Source: Pseudarthrobacter sp. Fe7
GTDB lineage: Bacteria > Actinomycetota > Actinomycetes > Actinomycetales > Micrococcaceae
Direction: 5' to 3'
Length of the DNA: 64,000 bases
Assembly (NCBI GenBank): GCA_024372495.1
Contig: CP099977.1
Span: forward strand, 806,001-870,000
Shown piece after piece: positions 29,062 to 39,795 of the stretch. Made by a program: the position numbers and the translations under genes. The notes beneath the pieces are model-generated. The model was not told where the DNA came from. It ran no database searches and saw nothing but the letters and a program-made list of their open reading frames with translations. The first letter of the stretch is position 1. Every line of letters starts with the position of its first letter.

Positions 29062-29517
29062 GTGCTTGATCGAATCGACAGAAATATTTTGCGTTACCTC
29101 CAGGAGGATGGCCGCATGACTGCCACCGCCCTCGCCTCAAAGGTGGGCCTCACTGTGGCGCCATGCCACCGGCGGCTGCGGGACCTGGAGCAGTCCGGAG
29201 TGATCCGCGGGTACAAGGCGGACATCGATCCGGCGGCCGTGGGCCTGGGGTTCGAGGCGATCGTGTTCGTCACCCTCCGCCAGGTGGACAGGCCCACCAT
29301 GGAAATCTTCGAGAACAGGGTGGCGGACAATCCGAACATCGTGGAGGCGCAGCGGCTGTTCGGCTCCCCGGACTACCTGCTGAAGGTCATAGCCGCCGAC
29401 TTGCCGGCCTACCAGCGCTTCTACGATACGGAGCTGACCTCACTGCCGGGGGTGGAACGGCTGACGTCGACGCTGGTGATGAAAAACCTGAAGTCGAACG
29501 CGGGGCCGCCGGTGTAG
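29062..29517 (+). CDS. Lrp/AsnC-family regulator divergent from the amino acid exporter
   Basis: 151 residues: N-terminal HTH (LDRIDRNILRYLQEDGRM, VGLTVAPCHRRLRDLE) and C-terminal RAM ligand domain (GSPDYLLKVIAADLPAYQRF). GTG 29062 begins the conserved LDRID start; longer frames upstream overlap lysE's promoter. Likely activator of the exporter in response to an amino acid; inference from position. Confidence 0.92.
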   Translation: MLDRIDRNILRYLQEDGRMTATALASKVGLTVAPCHRRLRDLEQSGVIRGYKADIDPAAVGLGFEAIVFVTLRQVDRPTMEIFENRVADNPNIVEAQRLFGSPDYLLKVIAADLPAYQRFYDTELTSLPGVERLTSTLVMKNLKSNAGPPV

Positions 29518-29527
29518 GAGTGGCGGC

Positions 29528-30010
29528 CTACGGCTTGCCCGTGGACGCGATTCCGGCCTCGGCATCCTGGAGAATGACGAAGCCGAGTTCGTCCGCGGCC
29601 CGCTTGATTTCGCGGTTCGCGTCCTGCGCGGCAGGGTAGTTGACGAAGATATCCACGTGGTCCACCGTGTTGTCCGCACCGGGCCGGATACGGATGGTGT
29701 CCGTTGACATCTCAACGACGCCGTTGGGGGTGATCATGCTGACGTCAATCAGCTTGCCGGAATCAGCCGCTACCAGGGCTCCGTCGGATCCCGCCGGAAA
29801 CCCCAGGGCAGACATGTCCATGGGCCGTTTGGCGAAATCGAAGAAGGCTCTCCCGCTGCTCTTGATGGCATCGATGCCCTCCGGGGTGAACTGCGAGTTG
29901 CCGTCGGCCACCACGGGCATCATTCCCCGGGCCGGTATGACTCCACAACCAGATAAGAGGAGCGCGCAACCCAGGAGTGCCGCGCCCGCACCGTAGAAGT
30001 GTCCCGCCAT
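29528..30010 (-). CDS. Putative lipoprotein
   Basis: 160 residues with a lipoprotein signal (hydrophobic helix then LSGC, Cys at about 22). The mature part is alpha/beta and polar, with no catalytic motif recognised. It lies convergent to the Lrp gene. Anchored outside the membrane by inference; function unknown. Confidence 0.8.
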   Translation of the reverse strand: MAGHFYGAGAALLGCALLLSGCGVIPARGMMPVVADGNSQFTPEGIDAIKSSGRAFFDFAKRPMDMSALGFPAGSDGALVAADSGKLIDVSMITPNGVVEMSTDTIRIRPGADNTVDHVDIFVNYPAAQDANREIKRAADELGFVILQDAEAGIASTGKP

Positions 30011-30075
30011 TTTTCTCCCCCAATGAACCCTCCCGCAAGCCTAACCGGGCTGCCGCGCCCCGGCGATGGGGAGGG

Positions 30076-30592
30076 CTATCCCTCCAAAAGCCCTGTTGTG
30101 CGGTACGGGATCACCTCGCGCAGGAACATGCTGGTGGATGTGCGGACGATGCCGGGGCAGAGGCGGATTTCCTCCGAGACCCGGTAGAGGTCGTCCGGGC
30201 TTTTGGCCACCACGCGGATGAGGAGGTCGGTGTCCCCGGCCGGCGCGTGACACTCCAGGACCTCTGGGATCTCGCGCAGTGCGGCTATGGCCTCGTTCAG
30301 GTGGCTTTGGTCCAGGCTCCGCGCTGACGGCAGCGGCCACGCCGCGGCCCAGGGCTGACGGCAGCACCCGGCTGCTGTTGGGCCGGAGGGCGCCCGACGC
30401 CGTCATCCGCTCCAGGCGCGACTGTACAGTTCCGCGTGCCAGGCCCAGTTTCTGGGCCAGGACCATGATGGGGACGCGGGGATCGTCGTCCAGTGCGGAA
30501 AGGATCCGCCGGTCCGTTGAATCGAGTTCCTGCAATTTGACCACTTCCTGCACGCGTGCCGCCCTTTGGTTGATCAGTTTGACCAGTTGCAT
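30076..30592 (-). CDS. Lrp/AsnC-family regulator, frameshifted
   Basis: 171 residues after correction. N-terminal HTH (LDSTDRRILSALDDDPRV, LGLARGTVQSRLERM); the RAM domain is restored only when AGGCT at 30314-30318 is read as AGCT (SAELDQSHLNEAIAAL, then CHAPAGDTDLLIRVVA and a normal ending at 30076). As sequenced, the second half runs out of frame. The start may be ATG 30592 or a GTG about 19 codons further in, closer to the usual Lrp N terminus. Target unknown. Confidence 0.85.
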
Positions 30593-30775
30593 GCGTGCTC
30601 GTTGCACCTAATGTAGGGCTTCTGCTGAGATAGTGGCAACACGGGACATCGGCCACCGCCTCGTCCCGCAGGCTACAGGAGCCCCGGCACACCACCCGGT
30701 CCCTGGACCACGCTTCCCGCAAGGACGCCGCCGCTGATGACTCTTGTTCACGCATCGTCATTCGCATACACACGG

Positions 30776-30837
30776 CAAGAGCCCCTGAGCTACCGACGTC
30801 GGATCTGACGAAGTCATCGGTAGCTGAGGGGCTCTTG
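30776..30837. repeat. Long imperfect inverted repeat between divergent lrp and gluQRS genes
   Basis: 21-base arms, 30776-30796 (starting CAAGAGCCCCTGAGCTACCG) and 30817-30837, with one mismatch and a 20-base loop. It looks like a terminator stem but has no T-run and lies where both neighbours start, not end. The rest of the 269-base gap holds no gene that I can support. It may be a regulator site, a leader hairpin of gluQRS, or the end of an unseen small RNA. Confidence 0.6.
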
Positions 30838-30861
30838 TGTCGATCCGCCTAAGGTGGACCC

Positions 30862-31758
30862 ATGACCTCCGCCGGCCGCTTTGCCCCCAGCCCTTCCGGC
30901 GAACTGCATGTGGGGAACCTGCGCACCGCCATCCTCGCCTGGCTCTTCGCCCGGTCCACGGGCCGGAAGTTCCTGCTGCGGGTGGAGGATCTCGACCGGG
31001 CCCGCGCCGGAGCTGAAACCGAACAGCTAAGGGACCTGGCCGCCATCGGCGTCACTTGGGACGGCGGCGTGGTGAGGCAAACGGCGCGCGGCCCCCTCTA
31101 CGAGGAGGCGATCGCCAGGCTCGAGCAGTCAGGCCTGACCTATGAGTGTTTCTGCACGCGCCGGGAGATCCAGGAGGCGGCGTCGGCTCCCCACGCACCG
31201 CAGGGCGCCTACCCCGGAACCTGCCGGAACCTGGGCCGCGCCGAGTTGGAGTTCAAGCGCTCCATCCGGCCGTCCGCCCTCCGGCTGCGCGCCGGTGTTG
31301 CGGAATTCACTGTGCAGGACGTCCTCCACGGTGAGTTCACCGGCGTAGTGGATGACTTTGTGCTGCGGCGCAATGACGGCGTTACGGCGTACAACCTGGC
31401 GGTGGTGGTTGACGATGCCGAACAGGGCATAGACCAAGTGGTCCGGGGAGATGACCTGCTCCCTTCCACGCCACGGCAGGCCTACCTGGCATCGCTGCTG
31501 AATATGCCCATACCGGAATATGCGCATGTTCCCCTGGTAGTGAACCACGACGGCGCGCGGCTGGCCAAGCGCGATGGTGCCGTCACGCTTCGGGACCTCG
31601 CCAAGGCAGGCATACCCGTGGAGGAGGTCCGCAGCCGGTTGCTTGCGTCCGTTGCGCTACCTGGCGGGTCACTGGAACAGGCTTTGGCTGCTTTTGATCC
31701 CCGCCGCCTGCCCCGGGAACCTTGGGTGTGGACGTTCAAGGCTGCCTCCACGCCCTAG
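30862..31758 (+). CDS. gluQRS: Glutamyl-Q tRNA(Asp) synthetase
   Basis: Truncated glutamyl-tRNA synthetase paralogue that attaches glutamate to queuosine in tRNA(Asp). 298 residues: catalytic domain only, without the anticodon-binding part, as the family requires. It has the HIGH-like HVGN in FAPSPSGELHVGNLRT, the zinc site with CFC and PGTC, and the KMSKS equivalent LAKRDGAVTL. ATG 30862. The upstream hairpin may matter for its expression. Confidence 0.94.
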   Translation: MTSAGRFAPSPSGELHVGNLRTAILAWLFARSTGRKFLLRVEDLDRARAGAETEQLRDLAAIGVTWDGGVVRQTARGPLYEEAIARLEQSGLTYECFCTRREIQEAASAPHAPQGAYPGTCRNLGRAELEFKRSIRPSALRLRAGVAEFTVQDVLHGEFTGVVDDFVLRRNDGVTAYNLAVVVDDAEQGIDQVVRGDDLLPSTPRQAYLASLLNMPIPEYAHVPLVVNHDGARLAKRDGAVTLRDLAKAGIPVEEVRSRLLASVALPGGSLEQALAAFDPRRLPREPWVWTFKAASTP

Positions 31759-31767
31759 GCTTAGTGC

Positions 31768-32383
31768 ATGTCACGCGAGCACATTCCGGATCAGAGCCCA
31801 GCACCCAGGTTTTCGGTGGAAACAGCCAGGGTCCTGGCCGAAGTGGCCCACAACCGGCAAAAGGACAAGCTGAAGCGCCCCTACCGGGACCACGTCCTTG
31901 CCGTCGGCGATGCCCTGGCGGACTTCGACGATGAGATCCGGATCGCCGGGTACCTCCATGACATCGCCGAGGACACCCCCATCACCCGGCAGGCGCTGTT
32001 GGACATGGGCGTCCCGGAGCGTTCCGTGGACATCATCGAGCGCGTCACCAACCGCCTGCACAGCAACCCGGACGACTACCAGGCCGGCATACTCGAGATC
32101 GCCCAGGACCATGACGCGGCTCTGGTCAAGATCGCCGACAATGCCCACAATTCGCTGCCGGAGCGGGTCCAGGCACTCGCCGCAAAGTGGCCGGACAAGC
32201 CTCCCGTCACCAAATACCATGATGCCCGGCCGGTGCTGTACGCCGCTGTGGAAGCGGAAGAAGTCCGGAAGATCCTGGCCAGGGCCAACCCATGGCTGCT
32301 GGAGGAATTCGATGCCCAGCCTGGACGAAGCCGATGACACGGACTACGAAAACCTCCGGTACGACGCCGGCCCCGGGGACTAA
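31768..32383 (+). CDS. HD-domain protein, frameshifted at its C terminus
   Basis: 204 residues after correction. An HD-type metal phosphohydrolase core is seen: RPYRDHVLAVGDAL, then the His-Asp pair in AGYLHDIAEDTPIT and a later DNAHNSL. It resembles the SpoT/MESH1-like hydrolase half, but no substrate is certain. The frame breaks at 32318-32322 (AGCCT for AGCT); correction adds an acidic tail (DEADDTDYENL) with stop TAA 32381-32383, which overlaps the stop of the convergent AAA+ gene. Ten bases separate it from gluQRS. Confidence 0.82.
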
Positions 32384-33697
32384 ACCCGCCCCAGCGCCTC
32401 GATGTCCTCAAGGAAGTCCGCCTGCACCTCGGCGCTCACGGTAGTCCGGGTGTCCCCGATGGCGTCAAGGTAGTCCTGGGTGGAGGGACCCTTGCGGACC
32501 GCCTCGCGGACCGAAACTTCGCCGCCTGATGCCAGCCCGCCGTCGTCGTACACCGCTTTTTCCAGCGCCCGCTGGGAGGCGCTGCGGGCGGCGTACTCGA
32601 TGTCCGCAGGTGAGAAGCCCTCGGTCTTCTCCACGAGGAGTTCCACGTCCACGCCGTCCACTACGGCCGCCGGGATGAACCGCTGCCACATCGCCTCCCG
32701 CGCCTGCCGGTCCGGCAAGCCGATGGGGATCACGTAGTCGAACCGGCCGTGGCGCAGGAAGGCCGAGTCCAGGGCGCGGATGAAGTTGGTGGCGCACACC
32801 AAAAGCCGGCCGGGCTGTTCGCGGAACGCCGGAATGATCTTCAACAGCTCGTTGGTCACGCCCTGCAGCGGTGACGGCGGGTCCCCGGCACGCTGCGACG
32901 CGATCTCCTCCACCTCGTCGATGAACACCACGGCGTGCTCCAGTTCGGCAATCTCCAGGAAGGTCTCGCGCAGCGCGCCGGCCAGGCCCTGAGGATCCCC
33001 GGCCAGGCGGGACGGGAACACTTCCACGAACGGCCACTCCAGGCGGGAAGCGATGGCCTTGGCGAAGGTGGTCTTGCCGGTGCCGGGCGGCCCGAAGAGG
33101 ACGACGGCGCGCGGCGGCACCACGCCGAATTCATCGGCCAGGTCCGCCTCGGCGAGCGGCAGCACCAGGCGCCGTTCGAGCAGTTCCTTTTCCTTGCGCA
33201 TTCCGGCCACGTTTTCCCAGAGGTCACGCGCCAGCACGCGGCCGCCCAGGCTGGCCCAGCGCCCCGAGTTCCTGGCGCTGCACCGGGATGGTCCGTTCGA
33301 AGTAGCGCAGGTTCTTCTTGAGCGCGAAGCCGCGGCCCAGGAACGCCTCCACCCGGGTTTCGGATTCCGGCATCAGCGCCGAGAGCTTGTTCAGCCCGTG
33401 CGGCGCCATGCGGTTTTCGACGGCGGCCAGCAGTGAAGTGCCGATGCCCCTGCCGCGGTACTCGGGCAGCGTGGCCAGGAAGACGATCCAGCCCTGGTCG
33501 TGCGCGGCACGTCCCACGGCGGCACCCACCACCTGCTCGCCCAGCACCGCGACCACGGCGTGGTCCTTTTCGCAGGAGGCGAGGACCTCGGACAGGGCAT
33601 AGACGGGTTCCACGTTGTTTGCCTTGAGCGTCTCCCAAAGGTGCAGGATGCCGTCCAGGTCTGCTGAGTGGAAATCCCTGATCCGCCAGTTGGTCAT
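32380..33697 (-). CDS. Two-domain GNAT acetyltransferase / AAA+ ATPase fusion, frameshifted between the domains
   Basis: 438 residues after correction. Residues 1 to about 150 are a GNAT domain ([20 protein letters not shown]). Residues about 165-438 are an AAA+ ATPase with Walker [12 protein letters not shown], Walker [11 protein letters not shown], sensor ATNF, arginine-finger-like FLRHGRFD and a lid with [10 protein letters not shown]. The frame breaks at the linker (33248-33252, AGGCT for AGCT); read as AGCT, both domains join without a stop ([14 protein letters not shown]). The ATG 33697 follows CAGGAG. Role unknown; acetylation coupled to remodelling of a protein target is a reasonable guess. 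Confidence 0.82.
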
Positions 33698-33806
33698 GGG
33701 TTGCTCCTGTTGGTTCGTCGTTGAGCCTGCACAGCGTGCACTTCTGTTGGTGAGCTTATTCGAACCCGCCACCGTAAGGGTTGCGGCGGCGTTGCATGAC
33801 GGCCCT

Positions 33807-34755
33807 TCAGAGTCCCAGCGCGTCCATAGTGCGGCGCAGGGTATCCGCCGAATGGTGCAGTGCCGCCAGGCTCGCCGTCGTCCATGGGCGTTTCCAGCAC
33901 GCGGTGCACGCCGCCGCGCCCCACCACGCTGGGGAGGGAGAGTGCCACCCCGGAGATGCCGTGGAGTCCGGACAGCACCGTGGAGACCGGCAGGACGGCG
34001 TTGTCGTCGCGGAGCAGCGCCTCCACAATGCGGGCGCCGGACAGGCCGATGGCATAGTTCGTGGCCCCCTTGCCCGCGATGACCTTGTAGGCGGCCTGCA
34101 CCACTTCCCTGGCGGTGTCGGCGAGGTATTCGGGCGTGAAGATCCGCTCGCCGCCGGCCGTCCAGGCGCGGATCGGCACCGGGCCAATGGTTGCGCCGGA
34201 CCATAACGGGAACTCCGTGTCACCATGCTCACCCACCATGCTGGCGTGGACACTGGTGACCGAAACACCGGCCCGGCGTGCCAGCAGCCAGCGCAGCCGG
34301 GACGTGTCCAGCACCGTGCCGGAGGAGAAGATCCGCTCCGGGGGCAGGCCGGAAATACGCTGGGCGGCCACCGTCAGGACATCGCAGGGGTTGGTCACCA
34401 GGACATAGACGGCGTCCGGTGCCCGCTCAAGGAGTGGCGGCATCAGCTGTTCGAGGATCCGTACGTTGGTGCCTGCCAGGTCCAGCCGGCTCTGGCCGGG
34501 GTTCTGCTTGGCACCTGCCGTGATGACCACGACGTCGGCGCCTTCCGTCACGGCGATATCCCCGCCGCCGGTGACGGCTGCCGACGCCGCGGCGAACTGG
34601 CTGCCATGGGCCAGGTCCAGGGCTTCCGCTTCCGCCTTGGGCGCGTTGACGTCGAACAATGCGATGTTGCTGGCGGAGCCGCGGATCAATGCGGCGTATG
34701 CCAGCGAGGTGCCGACGCTCCCGGCCCCTACCACCGCGAGTTTGGAGCCTGCCAT
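33807..34755 (-). CDS. ldh: L-lactate dehydrogenase, frameshifted near the end
   Basis: NAD-dependent interconversion of lactate and pyruvate. 315 residues after correcting AGGCT at 33868-33872 ([17 protein letters not shown]). Rossmann loop [14 protein letters not shown], substrate loop [14 protein letters not shown] in which the Gln before NPG marks lactate rather than malate dehydrogenase, VTNPCDVLT, and catalytic His in [12 protein letters not shown]. The start at 34755 is ATG. It is 109 bases upstream of the GNAT-AAA+ gene on the same strand. Confidence 0.93.
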
Positions 34756-34842
34756 GGTGCCCTGCCTTCCTGGACTCGTTGAGTGTGTCCTACCCGAAGA
34801 GTAGCGTGGCCCACATCACTCGACATCCCCTTAGGAGCCACC

Positions 34843-36676
34843 ATGCCACATCTCGGACGCCGGCTCGCAGCTGTCACTGCGGCGCTGGCGATAAGCGTCA
34901 CTACCGGGCCCATCAGCCCCGCTTCGGCCGATCCCCGGCAGACCGACAAGAACCCTACGGCCACCGGCTACGGCGGCGCGGTCACCACGGTGGACCCGGA
35001 AGCATCAGCCGCAGCCATCGAAGTCCTCCGCAAGGGCGGGAACGCGGTGGACGCCGCCGTCGCCGCGGCAGCCACCCTTGGAGTCACCGAGCCGTACAGC
35101 GCCGGAATCGGCGGTGGCGGCTATTTTGTCTATTACGACGCCAAGTCCGGGAAGGTCAGCACCATTGACGGGCGGGAAACCGCTCCGGCCGGTATCAAGC
35201 CGGATGCCTTCATCGATCCCGGCACCGGCAAGCCCTACCGGTTTACCCCCGAACTTGTCACCAGCGGAGTTTCGGTGGGTGTCCCGGGGACGCCCGCCAC
35301 GTGGGAGCGGGCACTGGAACGTTGGGGCAGCATCAGCCTCGGGGATGCCCTGAAGCCCGCCATCAAAGTCGCAGACCGCGGATTCGTGGTGGATGAGACG
35401 TTCCGCAGCCAAACCGCTGACAACCAGGCGCGGTTCAACGCTTTCACCTCCACCAAGGACCTGTACCTTCAAGGCGGCAAGCTGCCGGAGGTGGGGTCTG
35501 TCTTCCAAAACCACGACCTCGCGGACACTTACCGCCTGCTGGCGCGCAAGGGCATGAGCGCGTTCTACACCGGGCCGCTGGCTGAGGAGATCGCCAAGAC
35601 CGTCCAGAACCCGCCCAAGTCCCCGGACACCAAGCTCCCGGTTCCCGTGGGTTCCATGACCACGAAGGACCTGGCCAACTATGAAGCCGTGGACCAGGAC
35701 CCCACGCACGTTAACTACCGCGGCTATGACGTCTACGGCATGGCACCGTCCAGCAGCGGAGGCACCACCGTGGGCGAGTCGCTCAATATCCTGGATGTGT
35801 TTGACCTGCCCGGCCTCAAGGCAGACCAGCCGGCCGTGCTGCACCACTACCTTGAGGCCAGCGCCCTGGCGTTCGCGGACCGCGGCAAGTACGTGGGCGA
35901 CCCCGCCTTCGTGGATGTGCCCACCGAGGCGCTGACTGATCCCGTCTTCGGCAAGGAACGGGCCTGCGAACTCGACCCCAATCATGCGGCAACCAAGCCC
36001 GTAAAGCCCGGCAACGTCGCCTCCTACGATGGAACCTGCCCGGCGAAACCTGCCGCGCTCGCCGATGAGAAGGACACGGAGAACGTCTCCACCACCAACA
36101 TGACCGTCTCGGACAAGTGGGGCAACGTGGTGGAGTACACGCTGACCATCGAGCAGACCGGCGGCTCCGGCATGGTTGTCCCCGGCCGCGGCTTCCTGCT
36201 CAACAACGAACTCACCGATTTCTCAACGGTCTACAGCGCCACGGACCCCAACCGGATCGAGCCGGGCAAGCGGCCGCGTTCGTCCATGTCGCCCACCATC
36301 CTGCTGGAGGACGGCAAGCCGTTCCTGGCACTGGGCTCCCCGGGCGGTTCCACCATCATCACCACCGTCCTGCAGACCATCGTCAACCGGATCGACCTGG
36401 GCATGAGCACACCGGATGCCATCGCTGCACCGCGCGCTTCCCAGCGGAACACGGCCAGCGTCACTGCTGAACCGGCCTTCATCGACAAGTACGGAGCCTG
36501 CGTTGACGTCCCGGTTTGGCCACAAGCTGACACCGTCGGGTGACTCGTTCACGTCGGCCTCTGAGATCGGGGCCGCCACCGCCATCGAGTTCCTTGAGGA
36601 TGGGCGGACATTGGCCGCAGCCGAGCCGGTCAGGCGCGGCGGCGGATCGGCCATGGTGGTTACGCCGTCGAAGTGA
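34843..36676 (+). CDS. ggt: Secreted gamma-glutamyltransferase, frameshifted near the end
   Basis: Ntn-hydrolase that cleaves glutathione and other gamma-glutamyl compounds outside the cell; the precursor self-cleaves. 610 residues after correction. Signal peptide in residues 1 to about 30 (ending SPASA). The catalytic Thr is Thr417 in STTNMTVSDKWGN; the GSGMVVPGRGFLLNNELTDF and ALGSPGGSTIIT motifs bind substrate. The frame breaks at 36495-36499 (AGCCT for AGCT; KYGAALTSRFGHKL after correction). ATG 34843 follows TTAGGAG; an earlier in-frame start at 34783 has no signal peptide. Confidence 0.93.
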
Positions 36677-36700
36677 CGGGCGGGAACTGCCGTTAAACCC

Positions 36701-36750
36701 CGACGGCGGCACCCGGGTTCCAAAATTCCGGAACCCAGGTGCCGCCGTCG
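36701..36750. terminator. Bidirectional terminator between ggt and the amino acid permease
   Basis: Long hairpin, arms 36701-36721 and 36730-36750, 20 of 21 pairs with one bulge, AT-rich loop. The two genes converge on it. Confidence 0.85.
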
Positions 36751-36765
36751 GACGTCGTCGAGCCG

Positions 36766-38280
36766 TTAGTTCTTGAAGGTCTCAGCCGCCGCGTTGGCGA
36801 TGACGGGTGCCGTCCCGGTGTAGCCGTCGCGGGTTTCGGCGATGTGGCGGATGCGGGTGCGGCAGGCGTACCAGCCGATGATCATGAGGATGGAGGCGAT
36901 GGCGGTGACGAGCATGGTCAGGGGTGAGTCGATGAAGACCATGATGAGGACGCCGATGAGGAAGAGGAGGGAGAGGTAGCCGGTGTAGGGGGCGCCGAAC
37001 ATGCGGAAGGTGGGGCGTTCGACCCAGCCTTTGTCGGCCCAGCGTTTGAGTTGGATTTGGCAGAGGACGATGGTGGCCCAGGTCATGATGATGCCGACGG
37101 AGGCGATGTTGAGGACGATTTCGAAGGCGTCGGCGGGGACGAGGTAGTTCAGGGGGACGCCGAGGAGGGAGACGGTGGCGGTGATGGCGATGCCGCCGTA
37201 GGGGACGCCTGCTTTGTTCATGCGGGAGGCGAATTTGGGGGCGGAGCCGTTGACGGACATGGAGCGTAGGATCCGGCCGGTGGAGTAAAGTCCGGCGTTC
37301 AGGGAGGACAGGGCGGCGGTGAGGACGACGAGGTTCATGATGACGTCTACGCCTTGGACGCCGATGGAGCCGAAGAACGTCACGAAGGGGCTGACGCCTT
37401 TTTGGTAGGAGGTGAAGGGCAGCAGCAGGGCCAGGAGGATCACGGAGCCGACGTAGAACACGGCGATGCGGAAGACTACGGAGTTGATGGCTTTGGGCAT
37501 GATTTTTTCGGGGTTTTCGGTTTCGCCGGCGGCGGTGCCGACGAGTTCGATGGAGGCGTAGGCGAACAGGACGCCTTGCATGAGGATGATCATGGGGAGC
37601 AGGCCGTTGGGGAAGATCCCGCCGTTATCGGACAGGAGGCTGATGCCGACGGGTTGGCCGGAGACGGGGGTGCCGAAGATGACGAAGTAGGTGCCGATGA
37701 TCAGGAAGGCGACGAGGGCGGCGACTTTGATCAGGGCGAACCAGAATTCCATTTCGCCGAAGACTTTCACGGAGACCAGGTTCAGGGCCAGGACGACGAT
37801 GAGGGCGGTCAGTGCCCAGGCCCACTGGGGGACGTCGGCCATCCAGGGGATGTAGTTGCCGAAGAAGTGCATGTAGAGGGCTGCGGCGGTGATGTCCACG
37901 ATGGTGGTGGTGGCCCAGTTGATCCAGTAGAACCAGCCGGAGACGAATGCGGCTTTTTCGCCGAAGAATTCGCGGGCGTAGGAGACGAAGGAGCCCGAGG
38001 AGGGCCGGTGCAGGACCAGTTCGCCCAGGGCGCGCAGGATCAGGAACGCGAAGAACCCGCACACGGCGTAGGCGATGACCAGGGACGGGCCCGCGGCGTT
38101 CAGTCGGCCGCCGGCGCCCAGGAACAAGCCGGTACCAATCGCACCGCCGATCGCGATCATCTGGATCTGCCGCGGCTTGAGGTTCTTGTGGTAGCCCTTG
38201 TCCTCCGCGTGCAGGGAGGTCTCGGACGCATGCGCGTGACCGCCGTCTATGAGGTGGTCAGGAAGTGGGGTATTTGTCAT
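36766..38280 (-). CDS. Amino acid permease of the AAT/APC family, probable asparagine permease
   Basis: Twelve-helix amino acid:proton symporter, 504 residues, intact. The family signature [17 protein letters not shown] is in helix 1, followed by [24 protein letters not shown]. It is the last gene of a minus-strand group with aspartase and asparaginase, so asparagine or aspartate is the likely substrate. After about 45 codons the coding strand turns almost wholly to C-ending codons (GCC, ATC, CTC, GTC), unlike its neighbours, which mix C and G endings. Confidence 0.92.
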   Translation of the reverse strand: MTNTPLPDHLIDGGHAHASETSLHAEDKGYHKNLKPRQIQMIAIGGAIGTGLFLGAGGRLNAAGPSLVIAYAVCGFFAFLILRALGELVLHRPSSGSFVSYAREFFGEKAAFVSGWFYWINWATTTIVDITAAALYMHFFGNYIPWMADVPQWAWALTALIVVLALNLVSVKVFGEMEFWFALIKVAALVAFLIIGTYFVIFGTPVSGQPVGISLLSDNGGIFPNGLLPMIILMQGVLFAYASIELVGTAAGETENPEKIMPKAINSVVFRIAVFYVGSVILLALLLPFTSYQKGVSPFVTFFGSIGVQGVDVIMNLVVLTAALSSLNAGLYSTGRILRSMSVNGSAPKFASRMNKAGVPYGGIAITATVSLLGVPLNYLVPADAFEIVLNIASVGIIMTWATIVLCQIQLKRWADKGWVERPTFRMFGAPYTGYLSLLFLIGVLIMVFIDSPLTMLVTAIASILMIIGWYACRTRIRHIAETRDGYTGTAPVIANAAAETFKN

Positions 38281-38360
38281 GGGAGTGTCCTTTGGGGGTG
38301 GTGGGCCCACGCCTGCCGGGTTCCCTGGCCGAGCTTGCGGGGCGAGGGAGCAGGTGGGGA

Positions 38361-39795
38361 CTACTTGCTGAGGTTTGCCAGGCGTTCGGGGCTCAGGAGT
38401 TCCTGGAGCTGGGCGTCAGTGAGGAGCCCGTGTTCCAGGACCAGCTCAGCCACGCCCTTGCCGGTGGCAAGTGCTTCCTGCGCAATGGCAGTGGCGGTGG
38501 CGTAGCCGAGGTGGGGATTCAATGCAGTGACCAGGCCAATGGATTGCTCCACGGTGCGGCGCAGGTGCTCGGTGTTGGCGGTGATTCCCCGGATGCAGCG
38601 GGCCGTAAGGGTGCGGCAGGCTGCTTCCAGGTGGGAGATGCTCTTGTGGAGGCTGTGGACAATGATCGGTTCGAAGGCGTTGAGCTGCAGCTGCCCGGCT
38701 TCGGCGGCCATGGTGATAGTGACGTCGTTGCCGATCACCTCGTAGGCCACCTGGGAGACCACTTCCGGGATGACCGGGTTGATCTTGCCGGGCATGATGG
38801 AGGACCCGGACTGGACGGCCGGGAGGTTGATTTCGCCGAAGCCGGCGCGCGGGCCGGAGGAGAGCAGGCGGAGGTCGTTGCAGATCTTGGACAGTTTGAC
38901 CGCCACGCGCTTGAGTACGCCGGACAGGTGCACGAAGGCGCCCACGTCCTGGGTGGCTTCGATGAGGTCGACGGCGGTCACCAGCGGGAGTCCTGTGATC
39001 TCCGCCAGGTGCCGGCAGGCTGTGTCGGCGTAGCCGGCCGGGGCGTTAAGGCCGGTGCCGATCGCGGTGGCGCCGAGGTTGATCTCGTGAATCAGCAGGC
39101 TCGGCCTCCGCCAGGCGCAGCCGGTCCTCGCCGATGGTCACGGCGTAGCTGCCGAACTCCTGGCCCAGGGTCATGGGCACGGCGTCCTGCAGCTGGGTGC
39201 GGCCCATCTTCACCACGGTGCGGAATTCCAGTGCCTTGGCAGCGCAGGCGTCCTCAAGTTCTTCGAGTGCTGCCAGCAGTTCCCGGGCGGCGAAGATGGT
39301 GCCCAGCTTCACGGCCGTGGGGTACACATCGTTAGTGGACTGGCTGAGGTTGACGTGGTCGTTCGGGTGCAGCCGGGCGTAGTCGCCCTTGGGGTGGCCC
39401 AGGATTTCCAGCGCACGGTTGGCGATGACCTCGTTGGCGTTCATGTTCGACGACGTCCCGGCACCGCCCTGGACAACGTCCACCACGAACTGGTCCGCGA
39501 GCCGGCCCGCCATGACGTCCAGGCATGCCTGCTCGATGGCCTCGGCGCGCTCGGCGTCCAACAGCCCCAGTTCCCGGTTGGTCCGGGCGGCAGCAAGCTT
39601 GACGGCCGCCAGACCGCGGACCAAATGCATGTTGGAGGACAGCTTCTGCCCGGTGATCGGGAAGTTTTCCACGGCGCGGAGCGTGTGGACACCCCAGTAG
39701 GCGTGCGCCGGGACGTCCCGGTCGCCGAGCAGGTCATGCTCTGACCGGACCTGGGCGGGTACGGCGGTTTCGATGGTAGTCAAGGGGGTCCTCAC
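38361..39795 (-). CDS. aspA: Aspartate ammonia-lyase, frameshifted
   Basis: Converts aspartate to fumarate and ammonia. 477 residues after correcting AGGCT at 39097-39101 ([21 protein letters not shown]). Superfamily signature [12 protein letters not shown], the active-site loop [14 protein letters not shown] and [14 protein letters not shown] are present. Fumarase C is the main alternative; the neighbours favour aspartase. The GTG at 39795 overlaps the stop of the asparaginase gene by four bases (GTGA), so the two are translationally coupled and act in sequence. Confidence 0.92.

Noticed and set aside
30817..30837. tRNA-like D-arm sequence (GGTAGCTCAGGGG on the minus strand)
   Set aside because: No acceptor stem, anticodon arm or T-arm can be built around it; it is one arm of the inverted repeat.
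37354..38505. 383-codon acidic ORF opposite the permease gene
   Set aside because: Gly/Asp/Glu-rich mirror of a C-biased gene; no start site or homology.
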